Positions 45,318-56,461 of a stretch of 64,000 bases of DNA are shown in pieces. The notes beneath the pieces are model-generated. The model had not been told where the DNA came from. It saw only the letters and a list, made by a program, of their open reading frames with translations, and searched no databases. Location: the NCBI RefSeq assembly GCF_030283145.1, contig NZ_JASNWE010000002.1, positions 372,001-436,000 of the forward strand, in the 5' to 3' direction. A program made the position numbers and the translations under genes. Each line of letters begins with the position of its first letter. Positions within the stretch are counted from its first letter, which is position 1. This stretch comes from Actinomadura xylanilytica (lineage in GTDB: Bacteria > Actinomycetota > Actinomycetes > Streptosporangiales > Streptosporangiaceae).

Positions 45318-46967
45318 GTGAGACGCCAGACTGCGCTCGGGACGGCGGCCATCGCCGCCGGACTCGCCGTGGCGATGTCCTCCCCCGCCACAGGTGCGAC
45401 CACCGCCTCAGGCGCGTCCGCGCCGCCGCCCCCCTCCCCCAAGGCCGCCGCCGCCTCGGCCGACCAGCTCGTCAGCTCCGGCAAGGCTCCGATCCACGCC
45501 TCGCCCAAGGACAAGGTCGTCCGGCGCGGCGTCACCGCCGGCGCCGGCGGCCTCCAGTACGTCGCGTACGAGCGCGTCCACGCGGGCCTGCCGGTCCGCG
45601 GAGGCGACTTCGTCGTCGCCACCGACGCCGCCGGGACCGTCCTCGGCACCTCGGTCGGCCAGAGCAAGGAGCTGTCGGTGTCGACCACACCGAAGCTCAC
45701 CGCCGCCAAGGCCGCCGCGATCTCCCGTACCCGGATCACCAAGGCCACCAGGACCGGCGCGGCGACGCTGGCCGTCCTCACCCAGGGCGCCGGACGCCTG
45801 GTGTACGAGACGGTCGTCGAAGGCACGAACGGCACCGGACGCACGGCCCGCCCGTCCCGCCTGCACGTCTACGTGGACGCCGTCACCGGCAAGGCCGCCG
45901 GGCAGTGGGACGAGGTCCGCGACGCCAACGACGACCAGAGCTTCTACCACGGAGGCAGCAGCCAGCCCACCTCCATCTCCACCACCGCGTCCGGCGGCAC
46001 CTACAGCCTCCGCGACGCGACCCGCTCCGGCATCAGCTGCGCCAACCAGAGCGGCACCGTCTACAGCGGCTCCGACGACGCCTGGGGCAACGCCAACGGC
46101 ACCAACCTCGAGACCGCCTGCGTGGACGCGATGAAGGCCGCGCAGTCCGAGTTCGACATGGTGAAGACCTGGCTCGAACGCAACGGGCTCAACGGCAGCG
46201 GCAGCGGCTGGCCCATGCGGGTCGGGCTGAACCAGGCCAACGCGTTCTGGAACGGCAGCTACGCCAACTTCGGCCGCAACAGCTCCGGAAGCCGGCAGGC
46301 CACCACCACCGACGTCGTGGCGCACGAGCTCGGCCACGGCGTCTTCCAGTACACCCCCGGCGGCTCCGGCTGGAGCAACGAGTCCGGCGGGCTGAACGAG
46401 TCGACCGGCGACGTCTTCGGCGCCCTCACCGAGTGGTACCAGAACGAGCCGCGGGTCACCGAGCAGATCTCCGGCAGCAACGCCGTCCTCAACTACGACC
46501 CGCCGGACTACCAGGTCGGTGAAGAGGTCGACCTGGTCGGCAGCGGGCCGATCCGCAGCATGTCCAACCCGTCGTCGATCAGCGGCAACCCCAACTGCTA
46601 CAGCTCCAGCGTCCCCAACATGGAGGTGCACGCGGCGGCCGGCGTCCAGAACCACTGGTTCTACCTGCTCGCCGAGGGCTCCGCGGCCGGCGACCCGTCC
46701 CACGGGCGGCCGAACAGCCCGACCTGCAACGGCTCCGCCGTCACCGGGGTCGGCGTCCAGAAGGCCGGACGGATCTTCATGGAGACCCTCAACCTGAAGA
46801 CCTCCACCTGGACGCACATCACCGCCCGCAAGACCTCCTTGCAGGCCGTCCTCAACCTGGTGCAGGTCGGCAAGGCCACCTGCACCGACTTCACTCGCAC
46901 GCGGGACGCCTGGAACGCCGTCAGCGTCCCCGCCGCGAGCGGTGAGCCCGCTTCCTGCACGGGCTGA
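45318..46967 (+). CDS. Secreted thermolysin-family (M4) zinc metallopeptidase
   Basis: Exported protease precursor of 549 residues. A signal peptide (TALGTAAIAAGLAVAMSSPATGA) is followed by an FTP/PepSY propeptide (GVTAGAGGLQYVAYERVHAGLPV) and the catalytic domain. Zinc ligands are HELGH (about 336-340) and the downstream Glu in NESTGDVFGALTEW (about 361); the catalytic Glu is the E of HELGH. MEVHAAAGVQNHWFYLLAEG fits the substrate-binding His region. GTG 45318 has GGAAGGAG nine bases upstream. It is followed by an M28 aminopeptidase gene; together they could degrade extracellular protein to amino acids. Confidence 0.95.
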   Translation: MRRQTALGTAAIAAGLAVAMSSPATGATTASGASAPPPPSPKAAAASADQLVSSGKAPIHASPKDKVVRRGVTAGAGGLQYVAYERVHAGLPVRGGDFVVATDAAGTVLGTSVGQSKELSVSTTPKLTAAKAAAISRTRITKATRTGAATLAVLTQGAGRLVYETVVEGTNGTGRTARPSRLHVYVDAVTGKAAGQWDEVRDANDDQSFYHGGSSQPTSISTTASGGTYSLRDATRSGISCANQSGTVYSGSDDAWGNANGTNLETACVDAMKAAQSEFDMVKTWLERNGLNGSGSGWPMRVGLNQANAFWNGSYANFGRNSSGSRQATTTDVVAHELGHGVFQYTPGGSGWSNESGGLNESTGDVFGALTEWYQNEPRVTEQISGSNAVLNYDPPDYQVGEEVDLVGSGPIRSMSNPSSISGNPNCYSSSVPNMEVHAAAGVQNHWFYLLAEGSAAGDPSHGRPNSPTCNGSAVTGVGVQKAGRIFMETLNLKTSTWTHITARKTSLQAVLNLVQVGKATCTDFTRTRDAWNAVSVPAASGEPASCTG

Positions 46968-47993
<1,026 letters not shown>

Positions 47994-48009
47994 CCCCGCC
48001 CCCCGCCCC

Positions 48010-48045
48010 GGGCCCCCGGCGCCCCGCTCTCGGCGCCGGGGGCCC
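48010..48045 (+). terminator. Terminator of the secreted peptidase pair
   Basis: A perfect 14-bp stem, GGGCCCCCGGCGCC (48010-48023) with GGCGCCGGGGGCCC (48032-48045), with an 8-nt loop, 16 bp after the M28 stop. Confidence 0.8.
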
Positions 48046-48108
48046 GCCCACCCCGTCCGGACCTCTGTTCGAGTGCAGGTCAAGGGCGGCGGCGAGCATA
48101 ATGAAAGT

Positions 48109-48324
48109 ATGTGCCGCAGCATCAAGACGCTCCGCCCGCCGTTCTCCGACGACGTGACCGACGAGGACGTCCGGGCGGCAGCGCTCCAGTACGTCCGCAA
48201 GATCTCCGGGTTCCGCGCGCCCGCCGCCCACAACGCCGAGGCGTTCGACCGCGCCGTCGAGGAGATCGCCCGGTCCACCGCCGACCTCCTCGAGTCCTTG
48301 CAGGTCAGGGGCGCGCGCACCTGA
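48109..48324 (+). CDS. DUF2277 family small protein
   Basis: A 71-residue protein starting MCRSIKTLRPPF and containing VTDEDVRAAALQYVRKISG then FRAPAAHNAEAFDRAV, which is diagnostic of DUF2277. The conserved N-terminal Cys and helical body suggest a small DNA- or metal-related role, but none has been shown to my knowledge. ATG 48109 is chosen by the family start; AAAG lies upstream. It converges on the gene at 48338 with a 13-bp gap. Confidence 0.88.
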   Translation: MCRSIKTLRPPFSDDVTDEDVRAAALQYVRKISGFRAPAAHNAEAFDRAVEEIARSTADLLESLQVRGART

Positions 48325-48337
48325 CCTGCGGTGCGCG

Positions 48338-49360
48338 TCAGCAGCTGTCGTCGACGTCGATCATGACGGTGCGGTCCGGGCCGACCAAGAGCAGGCAGGA
48401 CCCGTCGCCCGCCAGGTCCGGGGGGAGCCCGGCGCCGTAGGCGAGCAGCGGCGCGGCGCCCAGGCCCTCGACCGCCGCGTGCAGGAGCTCGCGAACGAGC
48501 CAGGCGACGAGCTGGTCGCCCGGGATCTCCTCCGGGGCGTCCTGTTCGAGAGCCTGCGCGCACGCCATCTCGACCAGCGCCCGCTCCGACTCGACCAGGG
48601 TCGTCCGCGGATCGTCGAGCGGCCGGAGACCGTCCTCATGGACCTCCCAGTCGCCGGCGCCCGCCCAGCCCGCCTCGAACGCGGCGGCGGGGTCGGCGCC
48701 GCTCAGGTCGAGGCCGTGGTCGTCGAAGGTCACCGCGAAGCCGAGCGGGTTGTTGTTGTTCACCCAGAGGGTGTCGCCGAGCAGCGTCGTGACCGCCTCG
48801 GCCCGGGCGAGCGGATCGCCGTCCGGCGGCGCCGTGGCGGGGGCCAGCGCCAGCCGCAGGGTCCGGCCCCGTCCACCGCGGGCGAGAAGGTGCAGCTCGC
48901 CGTCCACGGCGGGGCCGCCCGGCTCGGTCGCGACCTCGATGACCAGGAGGTCGTCGGCATCGCCGGCGAACTCACCGGCGGTGTAGCCCGCGATGGTGCG
49001 GGCCCGCCGGCCGAGCGGGCCGGTCCCGGCCTCCAGCGCGCCGAGCACGAGGCCGACCACCTGCTCGGCCCCTTCGTCCGGGGAACCGGACGCCGCCCGG
49101 TAGCTTGCGAAGGACTCGTCCGCGGGCTCGCTCTCGAACCACTCGGCCCCCACGGGGTGGCGGTCTCCGCCGGGCCCGCCGAACGTCGCCGGGAACGCCC
49201 CGTACTCCGCCACGTCGGCCGGGGCGGGCGCGGACTCCCATGCGCGGACGTGGGCGGGCGGCGCCTGGCCCGTGACGAACTCCAGCCGCCATCCCGGCAG
49301 CCACCGTTCGAACACGTAGGCGGCGGCGTCCAGCGGGTCGTCGAGGCACCGTTCCATCAT
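48338..49360 (-). CDS. Hypothetical acidic protein
   Basis: A 340-residue, strongly acidic, Ala-rich soluble protein. Readable patches include YVFERWLPGWRLEFVTGQAPP, TLLGDTLWVNNNNPLGFAVTF and LLLVGPDRTVMIDVDDSC at the end. I do not recognise a family, and no catalytic motif or membrane segment is evident. Two adjacent ATGs (49360, 49357) are possible starts. It is monocistronic, 76 bp downstream of the lipoprotein gene on the same strand. Confidence 0.65.
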   Translation of the reverse strand: MMERCLDDPLDAAAYVFERWLPGWRLEFVTGQAPPAHVRAWESAPAPADVAEYGAFPATFGGPGGDRHPVGAEWFESEPADESFASYRAASGSPDEGAEQVVGLVLGALEAGTGPLGRRARTIAGYTAGEFAGDADDLLVIEVATEPGGPAVDGELHLLARGGRGRTLRLALAPATAPPDGDPLARAEAVTTLLGDTLWVNNNNPLGFAVTFDDHGLDLSGADPAAAFEAGWAGAGDWEVHEDGLRPLDDPRTTLVESERALVEMACAQALEQDAPEEIPGDQLVAWLVRELLHAAVEGLGAAPLLAYGAGLPPDLAGDGSCLLLVGPDRTVMIDVDDSC

Positions 49361-49436
49361 TCGCCCATCGTCGTCTCCGGAAATGATCTCCGGGAGTCTA
49401 AGAGCGGGCGACGACAGAACGCCCATGCCGGCGCCG

Positions 49437-50039
49437 TCAGTTGTGGCAGTCCTGCGTCTGGAGATCGAGGGTGAGGCTCTTCACCCGCCCGCCGGCCATC
49501 AGGAACCCGTACGACGCCGCGGGCTTGCCGGGGAGCGGCGCGTAGGACGCGTTGGGGCCCTGCTTGAGCTGCGGGTACGCCTTCTTGACCTTCGCCGCGG
49601 ACGACCCCACCCTGACGCCCTCCGGGGTGGCGATCCCCCCGGCCGCGAAGATCGACGCGAGGCCGTGCTCGGCGGAGATGTAGCCGCCGACCTCGTCCGC
49701 CGGATGCGGGTGCGCCTTCAGGTCGAACGTGCCGCAGCCGGCGCCCGGCTTCGACTTGACCGTGATCAACCCGGTGGCCCTGGCCTGCGCGAGGGTCATG
49801 CCCAGCTTGAGCGCGCCGTAGCCGGACGGCCCGAGCGGCTCCGGCTTCGCCGTGGGGGGCGCCGACGGGTGCGGCGGCGGCTCGCCCACGGCTATGGGTG
49901 CGGGCGGCGCCGTCCCCGCCTCCCCGGACGAGGCGCCCGCCTTCCCGCCACCGCCGCCGCCACCGCCACTGCCGCCGCCGCCGCATCCCGCGAGCAGCAC
50001 GGCGCCCGCGGCCAAAGTGATCACTATTCGACGGTTCAT
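49437..50039 (-). CDS. Lipoprotein of unknown function
   Basis: A 200-residue exported lipoprotein. The signal RRIVITLAAGAVLLAGC has a lipobox (LLAGC), followed by a Gly-rich spacer and a Pro-rich stretch (IAVGEPPPHPSAPP). The folded part has KLGMTLAQARATGLITVK and VGSSAAKVKKAYPQLKQGP, two copies of a pattern seen in small surface proteins, and the C-terminal Cys may pair with the Cys in AGCGTFD. ATG 50039 has GGAGG five bases upstream. It is 80 bp downstream of asd. Confidence 0.82.
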   Translation of the reverse strand: MNRRIVITLAAGAVLLAGCGGGGSGGGGGGGGKAGASSGEAGTAPPAPIAVGEPPPHPSAPPTAKPEPLGPSGYGALKLGMTLAQARATGLITVKSKPGAGCGTFDLKAHPHPADEVGGYISAEHGLASIFAAGGIATPEGVRVGSSAAKVKKAYPQLKQGPNASYAPLPGKPAASYGFLMAGGRVKSLTLDLQTQDCHN

Positions 50040-50119
50040 CCCGGCCTCCACAACGACGATCGCGTGCCGTCCACTATGACGGGACGGCACGCGATCGCTC
50101 CACCGGACGGCCGCGGAGA

Positions 50120-51313
<1,194 letters not shown>

Positions 51314-51370
51314 TCAGGGCGATTCCCGATGCCGCGACGGCCCCGGAGTGGGCATTATCAAGGCATGGAC

Positions 51371-51679
51371 ATGGAGAAGAACCCCAACAAGCAGCTCCGC
51401 CGCACCCAGGACGGCCGCATGATCGCCGGAGTCTGCTCCGGCGCCGCCCGCTACCTGGGCATCGACGCCAACATCATCCGGCTGGCGCTGGCGGTCTTCA
51501 CCCTCTTCGGCGGCGCCGGCATCGCGGCCTACGTCATCGCCTGGGTGCTGATCCCCGAGGACGGCGCATCGAAGTCGATCGGCGAGGACCTGTTCCAGAA
51601 GGGCAGCGAGTCACCGTTCGTGCAGGACACCGTCCAGAAGACCAAGGACGCCGTCAACAAGAACCGCACCCGCGCCTGA
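51371..51679 (+). CDS. PspC-domain membrane protein
   Basis: A 102-residue protein. The PspC domain is RRTQDGRMIAGVCSGAARYL, then IDANIIRLALAVFTLFGG and one or two helices (AGIAAYVIAWVLIPED). The C-terminal tail is charged and cytoplasmic. PspC-type proteins take part in envelope-stress signalling. ATG 51371 is preferred because AAGG is 7 nt upstream; ATG 51365 is too close to it. It converges on the MFS gene with a 4-bp gap. Confidence 0.9.
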   Translation: MEKNPNKQLRRTQDGRMIAGVCSGAARYLGIDANIIRLALAVFTLFGGAGIAAYVIAWVLIPEDGASKSIGEDLFQKGSESPFVQDTVQKTKDAVNKNRTRA

Positions 51680-51683
51680 CCGC

Positions 51684-53315
51684 TCAGGGAGCGGGGGCGG
51701 ACCGCCTGAACCCGCCGGGCGGTGTGCTGCCATCGGACGGCGCGTCAGCACCGGGCATCGCGCCGTCACCGGCCGCCGTCCCATCGCCCGCCGACGCCTC
51801 ACCCACCCCGTCCATCACCCCCGCCTCGGACGCGAAGGCCACCTCGGACGCGACGGCCGCCTCGGACGGCACGCCCGGCTCAGGCCGGCCGTGCAGCTCA
51901 GGCGGCTCGAGCAGCCCGTGCGGCTCAAGCGGCTCGGGCAACCCGTGCGGCTCAGCCGGCTCAAGCGGCTCGGGCAACCCGTGCGGCTCGGGCAGTCCGT
52001 GCGGCTCGGGCGGCTCAGGCCGCTCGTGCGGCACGGTCAGCAGGGAGCGTGCGCGCATGTCGGCGATGACGCCGCCGCGGACATGGTTCCAGCTCAGCGT
52101 GAGCGTCGCGGCCACCATGAGGCCCAGCACCCCGGCGGACGCGACCACCGTCTCGGGTCCCACGGCCTGCGCGATCGCGCCGCCGATCAGGATGCCCAGC
52201 CCCTGGCCGGCCAGGATGCCCGACTGGGCGAGGCCGAACGCCTGCGCGCGGCCCCCCGCCGGCACCGCCGCGACGAACGCCGCGTTGGCCGCGAGCTGGT
52301 AGGCGCTGCCGACCCCCGACAGCGCCCACAGCGCCATCACGCCCCACAGCGGCGGATGCGCCGCGGCGCCGATCAGCGGGACGCAGGCGAGCATCGACAT
52401 CCAGCCCATGGCGCGCAGCCGGTCGGTCGGCCGGACGCAGCGGCTGAACAGGAACGCGCCGACCACCATGCCCGTCGGCATCGCCGACATCAGCAGTCCC
52501 ACGGTCACCGCGCTGTCGTCGAAGGTCGCCGCGTACGGCGCCGCCAGCCCCTCCGGGATGATGTAGAACGCGCACAGCCAGGCGAACGAGATCAGCGAGC
52601 GCAGCGCCGGATCGCCGAAGACCAGCCGGGCACCGTCCCGGGTGGCCCGCCACAGGCCCCCCGGGTCGCGTCGGCCCCGCTTGGGCGCCGGCCGGGCGCG
52701 CAGCCCCACCACCAGGATCGCCGCGGACGCCCCGAACGTGAGCGAGTCGAGCGCGAGCGCCTGGCAGGTGCCGACCACCGCCACGATCGCGCCACCGGCC
52801 AGGAACCCCAGCATCTGCGTGCCCTGATGGGTGATGTTGTTGATCGCCGAGCCCGCCACGTAGCGGTCGCCGTCCAGCACGTCGGGCAGCACCGCCGCCC
52901 GCGCCGCGGTGAACGGCGCACCGAGCAGCACGGTCAGGAACACCAGCGCGCACAGCGTCCAGAACGGCATGGTGTGCAGGGCCATCACCGCCATCAGCGC
53001 CACCAGCCCGGCCCGCAGCACGTCGCAGACCACCATCACGGTACGGCGCGGGAACATGTCGGCCAGCCCCGACAGCACCGGCCCGCCGACGATCGGCGGG
53101 ATGTAGGTCAGCGCGTAGGTGAGCGCGGTCAGCAGGGCCGAGTGGGTGCGCTCGAAGACCAGCACGGCCAGCGCCACCTGGGCGAGCTGGTCGCCGATGA
53201 ACGACAGGGCCTGGGCGAGCCAGAGCGCACGGAACTCACCTACCGCGAAGACCTCGCGGTAGGTCGCCTGCACCTCTGGCGGCCGACGATGCCGGCCGCC
53301 CTGCCTTCCCGCCAC
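51684..53315 (-). CDS. MFS transporter with repetitive PEPHGL tail
   Basis: A 543-residue carrier. Residues about 15-420 form a twelve-helix MFS protein of the enterobactin-exporter/MFS_3 type (FRALWLAQALSFIGDQLAQVAL; GLADMFPRRTVMVVCDVLRAG; GVGSAYQLAANAAFVAAVPAG). The last 120 residues are a low-complexity cytoplasmic tail with six or more PEPHGL-like units followed by SEAAVASEVAFASEAG repeats and Gly/Asp-rich sequence. The tail is encoded by tandem DNA repeats and may differ among strains. GTG 53315 has GGAG five bases upstream. Confidence 0.9.
   Translation of the reverse strand: MAGRQGGRHRRPPEVQATYREVFAVGEFRALWLAQALSFIGDQLAQVALAVLVFERTHSALLTALTYALTYIPPIVGGPVLSGLADMFPRRTVMVVCDVLRAGLVALMAVMALHTMPFWTLCALVFLTVLLGAPFTAARAAVLPDVLDGDRYVAGSAINNITHQGTQMLGFLAGGAIVAVVGTCQALALDSLTFGASAAILVVGLRARPAPKRGRRDPGGLWRATRDGARLVFGDPALRSLISFAWLCAFYIIPEGLAAPYAATFDDSAVTVGLLMSAMPTGMVVGAFLFSRCVRPTDRLRAMGWMSMLACVPLIGAAAHPPLWGVMALWALSGVGSAYQLAANAAFVAAVPAGGRAQAFGLAQSGILAGQGLGILIGGAIAQAVGPETVVASAGVLGLMVAATLTLSWNHVRGGVIADMRARSLLTVPHERPEPPEPHGLPEPHGLPEPLEPAEPHGLPEPLEPHGLLEPPELHGRPEPGVPSEAAVASEVAFASEAGVMDGVGEASAGDGTAAGDGAMPGADAPSDGSTPPGGFRRSAPAP
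51888..52030. repeat. Degenerate tandem repeats encoding the PEPHGL tail
   Basis: Units of about 9, 12 and 18 bp built on GGCTCNNGC and CCGTGCGGCTCGGGCAR recur about eight times; GCGGCTCAAGCGGCTCGGGCAACCCGTGCGGCTC-like blocks are exactly repeated near 51920 and 51965. The repeats stay in frame. Slippage here would change tail length only. Confidence 0.75.
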
Positions 53316-53466
53316 GCGCGCTCCAGTTCGGCTGCGCCCGGTCCGGGGCGCACCCTCCTATTAACTCACGCTGCGTGGCAGTTATGTGACCTACCGTGCC
53401 CATTTGGTGAAACCGTTCGTCCCCTGAGGGGTGGCATGACCCCTGGGACGGGATGCGCGGATGGGC

Positions 53467-53808
53467 TCAGTATCCGAGTTCGTGCAGGCGGGCGTCGTCG
53501 ATGCCGAAATGGTGGGCGATCTCGTGCACCACGGTGATCCGCACCTCCTCCACCACCTCGTGGGGCGTGTCACAGATCCGCAGGATCTCATTGCGGTAGA
53601 TCGAGATGTGATCGGGCAGTACGCCCGCATACCAGTCACCGCGCTCGGTGAGGGGTACGCCCTGATAGAGACCGAGCAGGCCGCGTTCGGGAGCGTCGTC
53701 CTCAACGACGATGACGACGTTGCGCATGTGCGCGACCAGTGCGGGCGGGACGGTGTCGAGGGCCTCGCCCACCAGGTCCTCGAACGCCTCGCGCGATATC
53801 TCGATCAC
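53467..53808 (-). CDS. Zincin-like metallopeptidase (MMP/UPF family)
   Basis: A 113-residue protein with the motif TVVHEIAHHFGIDDARLHELGY, an extended HExxHxxGxxD zinc site near the C-terminus. VVIVVEDDAPERGLLGLYQG and YAGVLPDHISIYRNEI are conserved in this family of small actinobacterial and proteobacterial zincins (PF06262). The natural substrate is unknown. GTG 53808 lies 32 bp from the divergent phosphoesterase start, so they share a short promoter. Confidence 0.92.
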   Translation of the reverse strand: MIEISREAFEDLVGEALDTVPPALVAHMRNVVIVVEDDAPERGLLGLYQGVPLTERGDWYAGVLPDHISIYRNEILRICDTPHEVVEEVRITVVHEIAHHFGIDDARLHELGY

Positions 53809-53840
53809 ACGTTCATTCTGCTCGACCGAAGGAGGAACCG

Positions 53841-55409
53841 TTGCCCCGGATCGCGAAGGCCGCGCTCGCCAGGGTTCGGCCGCCCGGCGGCCCGCGCACC
53901 CGCCGTGCGGGCCGGATCCTCGCGGTGGCCGCCACCGGGCTGGCCGGCGGCTACCTCGGGCTGCTCCTCGGCGGCCACGTCGAGACCGCCGTCGGCCCGA
54001 CCGACGTCTCGCTGGCCCTGCGCCCGTCCTGGACGGGCGGCACCACGGTCGACATCCCGCCCCTCGGCGCCCTCCACCTCGACACCCACGACGGCCCGCT
54101 GGCGCTCCAGGCCGGCGTCACCGAGCTGCGCCCCGGGGAGGCCGGCAAGCTGATCGAGAGCGACGCCCAGCTCGCCCGGGTGACCGACCAGATCACCGAC
54201 CAGCTCCGGCACGGCGTCACGATCATGCTGCTCCGCGCCGCCGGCCTCGGCCTGCTCCTGGCCTTCCTGGCCGCCCTGGTCGCGTTCCGCTCCTGGCGCC
54301 GCGCCCTGCTCGGCACCGGCTCGGCCCTCGCCGGCCTCGTCGTGGTCGCCCTGATCACCTGGCTGACGTTCAACCCGCAGTCGGTCGGCGAACCCCGCTA
54401 CACCGGCCTGCTCGCCAACGCCCCCCAGGTCGTCGGCGACGCCCGCGGCCTCGTCGCGCGCTTCTCCGCCTACCGCGCCCAGCTCGCCCGCCTCGTCGGC
54501 AACGTCTCCAAGCTGTACGCCGCCACCTCGTCCCTCCCCACCTACGAGCCCGACCCGTCCACCCTGCGCGTCCTGAACGTCTCCGACATCCACCTCAACC
54601 CCACCGCCTGGAACGTGATCCGCTCGGTCAGCGCCCAGTTCCAGATCAACCTGATCATCGACGCCGGCGACCTGATGGACCACGGCAGCAAGCCCGAGGA
54701 CAAGTTCGCCGACGAGATCGGGAAGCTGAAGGTCCCCTACGTCTACGTCCGCGGCAACCACGACTCCAAGGGCACCCAGAAGGCCGTCGCCCGGCAGAAG
54801 AACGCCGTCGTCCTCGACGACGACACCCGCAAGGTCGAGGGCCTGACCGTCTACGGCGTCGGCGACCCCCGCTACACCCCCGACAAGAGCACCCGCGACG
54901 ACTCCGTCGGGACCGGGCAACTGCACGCCGCCGGCGCCCAGCTCGCCCACAAGCTCCGCGCCTCCGGCACGACCCCCGACATCGTCGTCGCCCACGACCC
55001 GAGCGAAGGCGACGCCTTCTCCGGCGCGACCCCCCTCGTCCTGTCGGGCCACGCCCACCAGCGCTCCACCCGCCTCCTCCCGACCGGCACCCGCCTGTTC
55101 GTCCAGGGCTCGACCGGCGGCGCCGGCCTCCGCGGCCTCGAACACGAGCAGCCCACCCCGATCGAGCTCTCCGTCCTCTACCTCTCCCGCTCCACCCACC
55201 GCCTCCAGGGCTGGGACGATCTCCGCCTCGGCGGCCTCGGCCTCACCTCCGCCCAGATCGAACGCCACCTCGAACCCGCGCCCGACCGCCCCATCACCCC
55301 GCCCACCGCCCCCGTGCCCCCGTCCCCGTCCTCGCCGTTCCCCTCCCTCCCCCAGTCCCAATGGCCCACCACCAGCGCCTCACCGTCCCGTTCACCCGAA
55401 CGCCCGTAA
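53841..55409 (+). CDS. Membrane metallophosphoesterase
   Basis: A 522-residue protein with two hydrophobic regions in the N-terminal third (ILAVAATGLAGGYLGLLLGG; MLLRAAGLGLLLAFLAALVA and a following helix), then a calcineurin-like domain: NVSDIHLNP, IIDAGDLMDHG, VYVRGNHDSKG, and SGHAHQRSTR. These are the metal-binding signatures of phosphodiesterases. The tail is Pro/Ser-rich. TTG 53841 is the start: GAAGGAGG lies five bases upstream. It is followed, after 70 bp, by tRNA-Glu. Confidence 0.9.
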   Translation: MPRIAKAALARVRPPGGPRTRRAGRILAVAATGLAGGYLGLLLGGHVETAVGPTDVSLALRPSWTGGTTVDIPPLGALHLDTHDGPLALQAGVTELRPGEAGKLIESDAQLARVTDQITDQLRHGVTIMLLRAAGLGLLLAFLAALVAFRSWRRALLGTGSALAGLVVVALITWLTFNPQSVGEPRYTGLLANAPQVVGDARGLVARFSAYRAQLARLVGNVSKLYAATSSLPTYEPDPSTLRVLNVSDIHLNPTAWNVIRSVSAQFQINLIIDAGDLMDHGSKPEDKFADEIGKLKVPYVYVRGNHDSKGTQKAVARQKNAVVLDDDTRKVEGLTVYGVGDPRYTPDKSTRDDSVGTGQLHAAGAQLAHKLRASGTTPDIVVAHDPSEGDAFSGATPLVLSGHAHQRSTRLLPTGTRLFVQGSTGGAGLRGLEHEQPTPIELSVLYLSRSTHRLQGWDDLRLGGLGLTSAQIERHLEPAPDRPITPPTAPVPPSPSSPFPSLPQSQWPTTSASPSRSPERP

Positions 55410-55479
55410 CCATTTATGCGTCCGGCGAGGTTGTCCCCTATGCTGGGCATGCTGTGGCGGCTGCGACCGTCCTGGCAGG

Positions 55480-55555
55480 GCCCCCTTCGTCTAGCGGCCT
55501 AGGACGCCGCCCTTTCAAGGCGGTAGCGCCGGTTCGAATCCGGTAGGGGGTACCA
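55480..55555 (+). tRNA. tRNA-Glu (anticodon UUC)
   Basis: Acceptor GCCCCCT pairs with AGGGGGT, the anticodon arm CCGCC-CTTTCAA-GGCGG presents TTC (55514-55516), and the T arm is GCCGG-TTCGAAT-CCGGT. CCA is encoded (55553-55555). This decodes Glu GAA/GAG. Decayed mobile-element sequence follows, making the 3' end a plausible integration site. Confidence 0.95.
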
Positions 55556-55674
55556 CCCGCACGACTGCATGATCCGCGTGGTCGAGATGAACGAGCAGGT
55601 CCTGGACAACCTGGACCGGATCATCACCAGCCTGGAGACCGGTCAGGACCCCACCGGCGACACAGGGACGTCCA

Positions 55675-56051
55675 GTGCGCGCTGGCAACTCCCAGCACCT
55701 GATCACAGCAGCCCGACGGCGCAGCCAGCTGACCAGGGAGAAAGCCGTTCGGGCTTCGGCATCCGGACGCGACAGGGCAGCCGATCAGCATCGAATCCGT
55801 CGCCCGGCAAGCGGGCGTCTCCCGATCCTGGCTATACGGCCAGCCAGACCTGCGCACCGAGATCGACAAGCTCCGCACCTCAGCCGGCACCACCACCTAC
55901 CTCGGTGCCCGCCCGACAGCGCGCCTCGGACGCCTCGCTGCGAAGCAGACTCCAAGCGGCCAACGAACGCGTCCGCATCCTCTCCGCAGAGAACAATGAG
56001 CTGCGTGAACAACTCGCCCCGGTACTCGGCGAACTGCGCTCACTCAGGTAG
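55675..56051 (+). pseudogene. DUF6262 (tyrosine-recombinase-associated) relic, multiply frameshifted
   Basis: Homologous pieces lie in three frames in the right order. First ITAARRRSQLTREKAVRA (55675 frame), then QPISIESVARQAGVSRSWLY and QPDLRTEIDKLR in another frame, then ARQRASDASLRSRLQAANER and NNELREQLAPVLGELRSLR in the frame ending at 56051. Together these resemble DUF6262 proteins encoded beside Tn554-type tyrosine recombinases (TnpC position). At least two frameshifts, near 55765 and 55890, and no adjacent recombinase mean the element is dead. Confidence 0.72.
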
Positions 56052-56128
56052 TCAGGCCACCTCCGACCAGCAGCCGGGCCCAGCGAACGCCTACTTTTGG
56101 CCCAGATCAACCGCGATACGGTTCGAAC

Positions 56129-56461
56129 GTGATCAGCGACGGAGGAGCTCAGCTCGGACGACAAGCCGCGCAGCGCCTGGTCCAACTTGACTGCTGCGTG
56201 ATCGAGGCAGGCCTGACCGAAGCAGAGTTCACTCGCATCGAGCACGACTACGGATTTGAGTTCGCCGACGACCACCGCGTATTCCTCGCCGCCGGACTGC
56301 CAGTCCACGAACCGCGGGAAGAGAAGCCGGGCACTAGCTATGCATGGGAAGGACCATGGCCGGACTGGCGCAACGGCGATCCCGACGAACTCCGCCGGCA
56401 CCTCGACTGGCCGATCGACTTCCTGCTCCAGGACGTCCAGCGCTGCCGCTCACTCCGGTGA
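56129..56461 (+). pseudogene. SMI1/KNR4-like N-terminal fragment, 3' truncated
   Basis: A 110-codon open frame. LTEAEFTRIEHDYGFEFADDHRVF and GPWPDWRNGDPDELRRHLDWPID (at the sequence level) resemble the first half of SMI1/KNR4 proteins, which are common immunity or housekeeping ligand-binding proteins. Homology stops at LDWPIDFLLQDVQ; the final residues come from antisense uvrA sequence that begins abruptly here. The expected second half is absent, so it is probably non-functional. Confidence 0.65.

Noticed and set aside
51888..52030. CRISPR-like or intergenic repeat array
   Set aside because: The repeats are coding, in frame, of variable length, and lack unique spacers. No CRISPR array was seen anywhere in the window.
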